From contig JBOEGW010000004.1 in assembly GCA_050633625.1 (NCBI GenBank), forward strand, positions 62,001-126,000: 64,000 bases of DNA, in the 5' to 3' direction. Within the stretch, counting starts at the first letter, position 1, and each line of letters starts with the position of its first letter. The DNA comes from JBOEGW01 sp050633625 (GTDB lineage Bacteria; Pseudomonadota; Alphaproteobacteria; Rhodobacterales; Rhodobacteraceae). Below are positions 26,546 to 33,848 of the stretch, piece by piece. The position numbers and the translations under genes were made by a program. The notes below the pieces were generated by a model that was not told the DNA's origin, ran no database searches, and saw nothing but the letters and a program-made list of their open reading frames with translations.

Positions 26546-27790
26546 ATGAACGTAGTAGCCGGCGTGAAGCCGTCCGAGGGCTTTGATCCGTTTGACCTGA
26601 ACAAGCCACACGCGCTTTGGCAGCGGTTTCGCGAGGAGCAACCCATCTTTTACCATGCGCAAAGCGGGTATTGGGTCGTGTCAAAATATGACGAGATCAA
26701 GCAGATCTTCGACGACTGGAAAACATTTTCCTCAGAGAACGCGCAAAAGCCTATGCGGCCTATGTGTGACGAGGGGCGGAAAATCCTGACTGAGGGTGGT
26801 TTCACTGCCTATTCGGGCCTGACCTCTCGCGTACCGCCGCAACACACTCGTATTCGAAAAGTCGCGCAGGGGTGTTTTGGGCCGCGCCGCTTTAAGTCGA
26901 TTGAGCCGCAAATCGAAGACATTGTGCGCCGCCATCTGGACCAGCTCGACGCCGCGTATGATGGTGAAACACCCGTTGATTTCTGGAAAGAAGTCGCGCA
27001 CCCGGTGCCTGCGCATGTGTTGTTCACCTTGATGGGAATCCCGGAAAAAGACGTGCCTGCCATCAAGAAATACGGCGAAAGCCGGGTTGCGATGACCTAC
27101 TCCGATCTCAGTGATGAAGAACAAATTCCGGTGGCGCACGATATGGTTGCCTACTGGAAATACATCCACGACCTGCTCGATATGCGCCGGGCAAATCCGG
27201 GGGACGATTTTCCCTCTGACATGTTGCGCCTTCAAGCGGAGGGGGCAGAAATCACCGATGAAGAAATCGCAGGTGTCATGTATTCGACCTTGTTTGCGGG
27301 CCATGAGACGACCTCGACCTTGATGGGGAATTCGATCATCACCATGATGTCCAATCCCGAAGCATGGGCCGCGATCAAGGAAGACCCCGGCAAAATTCCC
27401 AATACGGTTGAGGAGATTTTGCGCTATTCGCCTTCGGTCGTTGGGTGGCGTCGCAAAGCGCGTACAGCGTCGATGGTGGGGGGTGTTGAGTTGCCTGAGG
27501 GCGCCGAAATTCTGATGATCACCGGCTCTGCGAACCGCGATGATGGTCAGTTTGAAGGCGGCGAAACCTTTGACATTGATCGAAAAAATGCGCGCACACA
27601 TCTGAGCTTTGGCTACGGAATCCATTACTGCCTTGGGTTTCAGCTTGCCAAAATGGAGGGTCAGATCGTGCTTCGTCAACTTGCTGAACGCTTTCCGAAC
27701 ATGCGGCTCGCGCCGGGGTTTGAGGCGGAATTTTTGCGCAACATCACGTTCCGAGTGCCAACGTCGGTGATGGTTGAGTGGGACAAATAA
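26546..27790 (+). CDS. Cytochrome P450
   Basis: GGGAGGAG just before the ATG at 26546 sets the start, giving 414 residues. All P450 hallmarks are present: the I-helix AGHETTS, the K-helix ExxR in EEILRYSP, and the heme loop FGYGIHYCLG with Cys near 362. It is a soluble bacterial class I type that needs a ferredoxin and a reductase; a ferredoxin is encoded at 33025, but no reductase is in the window. In the cre-like scheme it would oxidise an alkyl group on a phosphorylated substrate. The substrate is inferred only. Confidence 0.96.
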   Translation: MNVVAGVKPSEGFDPFDLNKPHALWQRFREEQPIFYHAQSGYWVVSKYDEIKQIFDDWKTFSSENAQKPMRPMCDEGRKILTEGGFTAYSGLTSRVPPQHTRIRKVAQGCFGPRRFKSIEPQIEDIVRRHLDQLDAAYDGETPVDFWKEVAHPVPAHVLFTLMGIPEKDVPAIKKYGESRVAMTYSDLSDEEQIPVAHDMVAYWKYIHDLLDMRRANPGDDFPSDMLRLQAEGAEITDEEIAGVMYSTLFAGHETTSTLMGNSIITMMSNPEAWAAIKEDPGKIPNTVEEILRYSPSVVGWRRKARTASMVGGVELPEGAEILMITGSANRDDGQFEGGETFDIDRKNARTHLSFGYGIHYCLGFQLAKMEGQIVLRQLAERFPNMRLAPGFEAEFLRNITFRVPTSVMVEWDK

Positions 27791-27810
27791 TCACAAAAAG
27801 GGAGGAACCT

Positions 27811-28896
27811 TTGAACGTGAACGAACGATACACACTGCCGTTTTCGAAGATCGGCAAGACAGATCACGCCCGTGTTGGCGGCAAATGCAGCTCGCTGGGG
27901 GAAATGACCCAAGCCGGGGTGGCAGTCCCGGCTGGGTTTGCTGTGACAACGGACGCTTATCAGGCGATGTTGGATCATCATGGGCTGAAAACGGAGATTG
28001 ACCGCGCGCTGGCTGGGGTGGACCCGGATGATATCGACAGCGTCGACCGCGCGGCGCAGGCCATTCGTATTCGCATCCGTAGTCATCATCTGCCGGAGGA
28101 TGTCGAAGCGGCAATTCGCGCGGCCTATGAGGAGATGGGCGATGATTTGCCCGTGGCCGTCCGATCCTCAGCAACCGCGGAGGATTTGCCTGACGCCTCT
28201 TTTGCGGGCCAGCAAGACACGTACCTTTGGGTGACGGGGGCGCATGATGTGGTTGAGAAAGTGCGCGACTGTTGGGCGTCTTTGTTTACCACGCGCGCGG
28301 TTGCGTACCGCGAGAAACAAAACATCCCTCATATTGATGTGTTGATGAGCGTTGGCGTGCAGAAAATGGTCAATGCGCGCGCCGCGGGCGTGGCGATGAC
28401 ACTTGATCCGAACACCGGAGATCGCACCCGTATTGTGATTGATGCGTCTTGGGGGCTTGGCGAAATGGTGGTGTCGGGGATTGTGACCCCTGACAACTAC
28501 TCGGTTGAAAAGGTCTTGGAGGAGATCATCGACCGGACCGTTTCGGATAAGCATGTTGAGATGGTTGGTGATGCGCGTTTGGGCGAGGCTGTTGAGCGCG
28601 AAGTCGAAGCGGCGCGTCGTAAAGTGCCCTGCCTCTCAGACAGTGAAATATTGGCCGTGGCAAAGCTAGCTAAGCTGTTGGAGAGACAAAACAAATGTCC
28701 TCAAGATGTGGAGTGGGCAATTGACGCGGATTTGCCAGATGGGGCGAATTTGGTAGCGCTCCAATCGCGCCCGGAAACCATCTGGTCGCAAAAGAAAAAA
28801 GAGAAAAAATCGGCCTATGGCATTGGGATGATGGGCATCGTGAACACGCTCAACAACCCAATCGCCGCCAAGCCCAAAACGCAGTCATCCATGTAA
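27811..28896 (+). CDS. PEP-synthase-like ATP-binding subunit (PPDK N-terminal domain, CreI/phenylphosphate-synthase-like)
   Basis: GGAGG lies five bases before a TTG at 27811; the ATG at 27778 would put that site inside the gene, so TTG is preferred. The 361-residue product is only the ATP-grasp part of PEP synthase: VGGKCSSLGEM, VAVRSSATAEDLPDASFAGQ, and near the end DVEWAID and LQSRPET. It lacks the phosphohistidine and PEP-binding domains. The next gene supplies a swivelling phosphohistidine domain, as in phenylphosphate synthase (about 40 and 70 kDa subunits). It would pass phosphate from ATP to that subunit. Confidence 0.9.
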   Translation: MNVNERYTLPFSKIGKTDHARVGGKCSSLGEMTQAGVAVPAGFAVTTDAYQAMLDHHGLKTEIDRALAGVDPDDIDSVDRAAQAIRIRIRSHHLPEDVEAAIRAAYEEMGDDLPVAVRSSATAEDLPDASFAGQQDTYLWVTGAHDVVEKVRDCWASLFTTRAVAYREKQNIPHIDVLMSVGVQKMVNARAAGVAMTLDPNTGDRTRIVIDASWGLGEMVVSGIVTPDNYSVEKVLEEIIDRTVSDKHVEMVGDARLGEAVEREVEAARRKVPCLSDSEILAVAKLAKLLERQNKCPQDVEWAIDADLPDGANLVALQSRPETIWSQKKKEKKSAYGIGMMGIVNTLNNPIAAKPKTQSSM

Positions 28897-28935
28897 AGGA
28901 CGACGCAAAAAACATCCAATCAGGGAGGATTTAGG

Positions 28936-30747
28936 ATGGACGCTCAAAAACCAGTATTTCCAAGTGCATATGAAATGAAGGCTCCGGCGGGAGCCGAAGG
29001 GTGGGAGGAGATCTACCCTTATTATGTGCAGTTCCAGCCAACACGGCGCGCAGAGGAGGACCAAAAGTTCTGGTTCTGTAACTCGCAACATTGGCCCACC
29101 CCCTTCAAACCATTTGATACGATGATGGTGGAATTCGCGACGAAATGTTTGGGCCAGTACAACACGCGCCATTTGATGGTGCCGCCTTCGAATGGCATCG
29201 ATTATCGCATCATGAATGGCTATGTTTACTTCTCGCCCATTGGTGTCGCACCGGAGGATATTGAGGCGCGTATTCCCCAATTCATGGAACGTGCCGGGCA
29301 TTACTATGGCAATTGGAACGAGCTGCTCGACAATTGGAAAACCAAAGTAAAAGACAAAATTGAAGCGCTGGAAGCTCTCAATTTTGAACCACTCCCTGAC
29401 GTTGTTCCACTTGAGTGGGTGACTGGCGGCAAGGGGTTGGACAACACAACCGATCTGTTTGACAGCTATGATGAGGCGATCCAGCTGTGTTACAAAATCT
29501 GGCAGTATCACTTTGAGTTCCTGAACCTTGGATACGCCGCTTACCTTGATTTCTTCGGCTTCATGAAGGGCGAATTTCCGCAAATTCCCGATCAAGCGAT
29601 TGCCAAGATGGTGCAAGGGGTGGACAGCGAATTGTTCCGCCCGGATGACGAGTTGAAAAAGCTCGCACGCCTGGCGATTGACCTTGGTATTGTGGATGCG
29701 TTGAAGACCGGAACTGTCGATGAAGCGCTTGCGGCGGTTGCCAATACATCCGGGGGCGACAAATGGGTTGCGGCTTGGGAAGAGGCGAAAAATCCGTGGT
29801 TTAACTTCACAGCTGGCAATGGGTTCTATTCGACCGACAAATATTGGATCGACCATCTCGACATTCCGATGGGCTATGTGCGCGACTATATTGAAAGGGC
29901 GCAAGACGGCGAAACAATTGAACGACCAACCGCGAAACTCGTCGCTGAACGGGACCGGATTACCGCTGAGTATCGCGATATGATGGATGAAGAGGCGCAA
30001 GAGGTTTTCGACGGTAAGCTTGGATTGTCTCGCACTGTGTTTCCCTATGTGGAGGACCACAATTTTTACATCGAACATTGGGCGCTTGGTGTGTTCTGGC
30101 GCAAGATGCGCGAACTTTCCGCGTTGCTGAAGGACCAAGGGTTTTGGGATACCGATGACGGAATGTTCTATCTCACCCGCAATGAGGTGCGCGATGTGCT
30201 TTGGGACTATGGCTCAGGTTGGGCCACGGGGGCGCGCGCTGCGGGCACTGACATTTGGCCCGCAGAAGTGAAGCGGCGTCGCGGTATCGTGGATGCGCTG
30301 GCGAGCCAGCCACCACAGCCCGCGCTCAACAACCCTCCCGCAGTCATCACCGAACCGTTTACGATTATGCTCTGGGGGATCACTTCGGATTCTGTAGAGC
30401 GTTGGGCGGACACTGGGGAGGAAGGCGATGCTTTGCAGGGTATGGCAGGCTCTCCGGGCGTGGTTGAGGGGATTGCACGCGTATTGCGCTCGCCTGATGA
30501 ACTGAGCCAGCTCAAGAAGGGCGAAATTCTCGTGACCCCTGTAACGGCCCCATCTTGGGCGCCTGTGTTTGGGAAAATCGGTGCGGCCGTGACAGACATT
30601 GGAGGCATGATGAGCCATGCTGCGATTGTGTGCCGAGAGTACGGTTTGCCCGCCGTTACCGGAACGGGCAACGCCTCAACTCGGATCAAGACCGGGATGA
30701 AGCTGCGCGTTGATGGCAATTCGGGGAAGGTCGAAATCCTCGATTAA
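28936..30747 (+). CDS. PEP-synthase-like phosphohistidine subunit (CreH/phenylphosphate-synthase-like)
   Basis: The 603-residue protein ends with a PEP-utilising mobile domain whose catalytic His561 lies in GGMMSHAAIVCREYGLPAV. The first 480 residues are a long substrate-domain-like region without the pyruvate/PEP-binding barrel of real PEP synthase. It therefore probably transfers phosphate to a different acceptor, such as a phenol or alcohol. Size (about 68 kDa) and pairing with the 361-residue ATP-binding subunit match phenylphosphate synthase and the corynebacterial CreH/CreI pair. AGGGAGGA precedes the ATG. Confidence 0.87.
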   Translation: MDAQKPVFPSAYEMKAPAGAEGWEEIYPYYVQFQPTRRAEEDQKFWFCNSQHWPTPFKPFDTMMVEFATKCLGQYNTRHLMVPPSNGIDYRIMNGYVYFSPIGVAPEDIEARIPQFMERAGHYYGNWNELLDNWKTKVKDKIEALEALNFEPLPDVVPLEWVTGGKGLDNTTDLFDSYDEAIQLCYKIWQYHFEFLNLGYAAYLDFFGFMKGEFPQIPDQAIAKMVQGVDSELFRPDDELKKLARLAIDLGIVDALKTGTVDEALAAVANTSGGDKWVAAWEEAKNPWFNFTAGNGFYSTDKYWIDHLDIPMGYVRDYIERAQDGETIERPTAKLVAERDRITAEYRDMMDEEAQEVFDGKLGLSRTVFPYVEDHNFYIEHWALGVFWRKMRELSALLKDQGFWDTDDGMFYLTRNEVRDVLWDYGSGWATGARAAGTDIWPAEVKRRRGIVDALASQPPQPALNNPPAVITEPFTIMLWGITSDSVERWADTGEEGDALQGMAGSPGVVEGIARVLRSPDELSQLKKGEILVTPVTAPSWAPVFGKIGAAVTDIGGMMSHAAIVCREYGLPAVTGTGNASTRIKTGMKLRVDGNSGKVEILD

Positions 30748-30803
30748 TGTGACCCTTTTAGGGGCGTGCGCCAGTCGTGCGCCCCCCGTTTTGCGGAGAT
30801 TAT

Positions 30804-31397
30804 ATGCCAGACCTTCACAAATACGACCCGGTTTGGACGCGCGCAGAACCCTACATGCGGGCGCGAAAAAATGATGTGCATATTCCACTGAGCTTTGCCT
30901 GGGCGCAAAAGCTCTTGGCGGTGCACCCCGAGGCAGATCACGACATTTGTTCACTGGCGATTTTGCTTCATGATATCGGGTGGTCCGAAATCGATATGGG
31001 GCGCATTTTGGAAGAAGGTTTTCGGACCGACGATTTCCTGACCTCCGATGTGCGTTACCTCCACGAAGAAATCGGCGTTCGACTGGCGCGCGACGTCTTG
31101 ATGGATACCGGTTGGGACGAAGGCGTGACTGCTGCGGTTTGTGAGATCATTGATGGCCATGATACGCGCGCCAATCCGCACCATCTCAATGACCGCATTG
31201 TGCGCGATGCGGATAAGCTTTGGCGCTATGAGGTGACCGGCATTTCTGTGGCGGCCGATTGGTTCAACGTCACCCCACGCGGCTACGCGGATCAAATCGA
31301 ACGTGAGCTTGAGAGGTTTGAAACGGAAGCCGGACGTGCCATGGCGATTGAGGCGCTGGCGGCGTCCCGTAAAGCGCTCATGTTACAGGTTTTGTGA
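30804..31397 (+). CDS. HD-domain phosphohydrolase (copy 1)
   Basis: The ATG at 30804 has GCGGAG upstream and gives 197 residues. Metal-binding residues of the HD family are visible: His in DVHIPLSF, His-Asp in LLHDIGW, His in YLHEEIG, His-Asp in IIDGHDTR and Asp in VRDADKLWR. These suggest a two-metal phosphatase. The next HD gene is a clear paralogue. In the cre pathway an enzyme (CreD) removes the phosphate after oxidation, and one of these two could do that here; this is inference. Confidence 0.87.
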   Translation: MPDLHKYDPVWTRAEPYMRARKNDVHIPLSFAWAQKLLAVHPEADHDICSLAILLHDIGWSEIDMGRILEEGFRTDDFLTSDVRYLHEEIGVRLARDVLMDTGWDEGVTAAVCEIIDGHDTRANPHHLNDRIVRDADKLWRYEVTGISVAADWFNVTPRGYADQIERELERFETEAGRAMAIEALAASRKALMLQVL

Positions 31398-31610
31398 GCG
31401 CAATATGAGGATGTTTATCGACGGCGGTCGGGGCGATGCTGTGCGGCGACTTCATATCGCCTCCGTTTGGCTCAAGTCCGTTAAGCGTGCAAATCAAAGG
31501 GTGCCCCTTATTGCCATTGAGCGCTCTGGCCGGACGCGTGGGAAAATGCGCAACGGCGTTGCGGCCAACTGGCGGCACAAAATCATGTTTTTCAGCTGGG
31601 AGAAGCCATC

Positions 31611-32267
31611 ATGAGTACGGACGTTGTGAACCCGGAACGTCTGATTGAGGAGGGCGTCTTCTTGCCGCGTGATGTTCCGCTTTGGCAAGCTGCGAAACCC
31701 TTTCTCGATGTGCGCAACAATGATGAACATACGATCATTGCCTATGCGCTGGGACGGATGTTCTTGCGGGATGTTCCTGAGGCGGATGAGAGCGTGGTTC
31801 TGCCCGCGATTGTGTTGCATGACGTGGGGTGGAAACGCATTCCCAAGGAGTTGCTTCTGGACGCGATTGGCTCAAGGCCCACACGGCTTGATCTGGTCCG
31901 GGAACACGAGGTTCAAGGGGTTGAAATCGCGCGCGAAATCTTGACTCGGGTGAAGCCAATTGGCGTGGATCATGAGGCCGTTCTCGCGATCATTGACGGG
32001 CACGATACGCGCGATGAAGCCCTCAATGTGAATGATGCTGTGATGAAGGATAGCGATAAAGGGTGGAGGCTCACGCCCCATGGAATTCGCACGATCCAAA
32101 ACTGGTATGAGGAGGCGGATTTACCGTGGTTTATCGACATGGTTGAACGCCGCTCAAACCCCAAAATGCTGACCAAGGCGGGGCAGAGTTTTGCCCGCGC
32201 GGTGACGGCCTCGCTCAAGGCAGAAGACATGCTTTCGAGATACATGGGAGAGACGAATGACGAATGA
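31611..32267 (+). CDS. HD-domain phosphohydrolase (copy 2)
   Basis: The 218-residue paralogue of the previous gene keeps the same order: His in NDEHTIIAY, LHDVGWK, His in REHEVQG, IIDGHDTR and Asp in KDSDKGWR. The body between LHD and DGHD is well conserved while the ends differ, so the two may have different substrates or form a heterodimer. Its end overlaps the SDR start by 11 bases, tying it to the oxidation genes. A 213-base gap separates it from copy 1. Confidence 0.86.
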   Translation: MSTDVVNPERLIEEGVFLPRDVPLWQAAKPFLDVRNNDEHTIIAYALGRMFLRDVPEADESVVLPAIVLHDVGWKRIPKELLLDAIGSRPTRLDLVREHEVQGVEIAREILTRVKPIGVDHEAVLAIIDGHDTRDEALNVNDAVMKDSDKGWRLTPHGIRTIQNWYEEADLPWFIDMVERRSNPKMLTKAGQSFARAVTASLKAEDMLSRYMGETNDE

Positions 32268-33012
32268 TTTGGGGCTGGCTGGCAAACGCGTCGTCGTGAC
32301 TGGCGCAGCGGGCGGTTTGGGGCGCGCTTTCGCCTTGGACTTCGCGGCAGCGGGAGCTGAGGTCTTGGTGGCCGATATCGCTGATTGTAAGGACACAGTT
32401 GCGCAGGTGAAGGCGGCGGGGGGCACCGTGTTCAGCGGCCAACTTGATGTGACGTCGAGCCAGAGTTGTTTGGCACTGGCGCAGTGTGCGCAGCGTGACA
32501 TGGGTGGCGTGGACGTCTTGGTGAACAATGCGGCGATGTACGGGGCGCTTGAACGCAAACCTTTTGAAGAGATCGAGGAAGACGTCTGGGACAATGTCAT
32601 GGCGGTCAACATCAAAGGCGTTTGGCAGATGAGCCGGGCCTTTGCACCGCTGTTGCGAAAGGGCGGCGGGTCCATCATCAATATTGCCTCGGCCACCGTG
32701 TTTTCCGGCTCGCCCATGTGGATGCATTACGTGACTTCAAAAGGGGCGGTGATCGCGATGAGCCGGGTTATGGCGAAGGAGCTAGGCCCAGATGGGGTGC
32801 GCGTCAATGTGATCGCGCCGGGCTTCACGCTGACGGATGCGAGCCTTGGACAGATGGAAAATGCCGCCAGTTACGGGGTGGAACGTGCAGCACTCAAACG
32901 CAACGCCGAAACGGCGGATATCACTGGCGGCGCGCTCTATTTGGCCTCTGACATGGCTGGATTTACCACGGGGCAAACGCTGGTCATCGACGGTGGCAAA
33001 CAATTTATCTGA
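32257..33012 (+). CDS. SDR family oxidoreductase (candidate alcohol dehydrogenase of the cre-like pathway)
   Basis: The 251-residue classical SDR has VTGAAGGLGR near residue 13, an Asp in VADIAD for NAD preference, NNAAMYG, Ser in IASATVF and YVTSK as the catalytic pair. It ends LVIDGGKQFI. In the scheme proposed here it would oxidise the alcohol left after P450 oxidation and phosphate removal. No aldehyde dehydrogenase is present in this cluster, so the next oxidation must be done elsewhere or by another enzyme. Confidence 0.86.
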   Translation: MTNDLGLAGKRVVVTGAAGGLGRAFALDFAAAGAEVLVADIADCKDTVAQVKAAGGTVFSGQLDVTSSQSCLALAQCAQRDMGGVDVLVNNAAMYGALERKPFEEIEEDVWDNVMAVNIKGVWQMSRAFAPLLRKGGGSIINIASATVFSGSPMWMHYVTSKGAVIAMSRVMAKELGPDGVRVNVIAPGFTLTDASLGQMENAASYGVERAALKRNAETADITGGALYLASDMAGFTTGQTLVIDGGKQFI

Positions 33013-33024
33013 GGGAGCAGAGAC

Positions 33025-33345
33025 ATGGTCAAAGTGATTTTCATTGAAGAGGGCGGGCAACGGCGCGAAGTGGAGGCCCCGGTTGGCGAGGCGTTGATGT
33101 ATGCGGCGAAGGACGCGGGGGTTGAAGGTATTATTGCTGAATGCGGAGGCTCTGCGATGTGTGCAACATGTCATTGTTATGTTGTGGAGGTCCGTGAAGG
33201 CGCGCTTGCGCCGCTTGAACCTGCCGAAGCCGACACGATAGAGTTCAACGCGAATGAACCAAAAGAAAACTCGCGATTGACTTGTCAGGTCATGGTGACG
33301 GATGGTCTTGAGGGGGCGGTTTTTGAGGTCGCAACGGGCCGATAG
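33025..33345 (+). CDS. 2Fe-2S ferredoxin, adrenodoxin/putidaredoxin type
   Basis: The 106-residue protein has the cluster-binding pattern CGGSAMCATC plus a distal Cys in RLTCQV, and the acidic surface typical of P450 electron donors. It starts 12 bases after the SDR and shares the transcript with the P450, so it is the obvious redox partner. A matching FAD-dependent ferredoxin reductase is not seen and must be encoded elsewhere. GGGAGCAG precedes the ATG. Confidence 0.94.
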   Translation: MVKVIFIEEGGQRREVEAPVGEALMYAAKDAGVEGIIAECGGSAMCATCHCYVVEVREGALAPLEPAEADTIEFNANEPKENSRLTCQVMVTDGLEGAVFEVATGR

Positions 33346-33437
33346 CACGCTGCGTTTGGTGGGACATGGCCCTTTTCAAGGACTCATGACTGTCACATAA
33401 TCCGGCCTGTGAAACACAACATCAAGAGGCCATATCT

Positions 33438-33848
33438 TTGGAACCCATTGAAATCACCGCCGTTATTGCCGCGCCTTTGGGCACGGTCTGGGCCGCCTAT
33501 ACTGATCCTAAGCACATTACAGGTTGGAATTTCGCTTCCGAGGACTGGCACTGCCCAAAAGCGCAAAACGACCTTCGAGTTGGAGGTGTCCTGTCTTCTC
33601 GTATGGAGGCCAAAGACGGATCTTTCGGGTTTGACTTGATTTCGGTCTACCGCATTGTCGAACATGAAGCTCTTTTGGACATGACCCTTGAAGATGGACG
33701 TCGTGTGCGCACAAGCTTTCAGACCGAAGAGGGGCTTGTGCGCGTCACGACGCGATTTGACCCGGAAACGGAACACGCGCGTGAAATGCAGCGCAGTGGG
33801 TGGCAGGCGATTTTGAACAACTTCAAAACTTATGCTGAAAAACTCTAG
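33438..33848 (+). CDS. SRPBCC/AHSA1-family protein
   Basis: A TTG start with AGAGG nine bases before it gives 136 residues. The sequence follows the AHSA1 pattern: EITAVIAAPLGTVWAAYTDPKHITGWNF cut at residues 6-33, then LRVGGVLSSRMEAKDGS and a C-terminal GWQAILNNFKTYAE helix. The fold is a helix-grip pocket for hydrophobic ligands. It is the last gene on this strand before the convergent carboxylase operon, with which it overlaps at the 3' end by four bases. Its role is unknown and it may not belong to the P450 cluster. Confidence 0.82.
   Translation: MEPIEITAVIAAPLGTVWAAYTDPKHITGWNFASEDWHCPKAQNDLRVGGVLSSRMEAKDGSFGFDLISVYRIVEHEALLDMTLEDGRRVRTSFQTEEGLVRVTTRFDPETEHAREMQRSGWQAILNNFKTYAEKL

Noticed and set aside
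28885..30138. 417-residue open frame on the minus strand
   Set aside because: Antisense to the phosphohistidine subunit; no recognisable motif and no independent ribosome site.
31405..31614. Possible 69-residue gene between the two HD genes, stop-start coupled to the second
   Set aside because: The overlap with the HD ATG is suggestive, but there is no good ribosome site and the sequence looks non-coding. It is left as unsupported.
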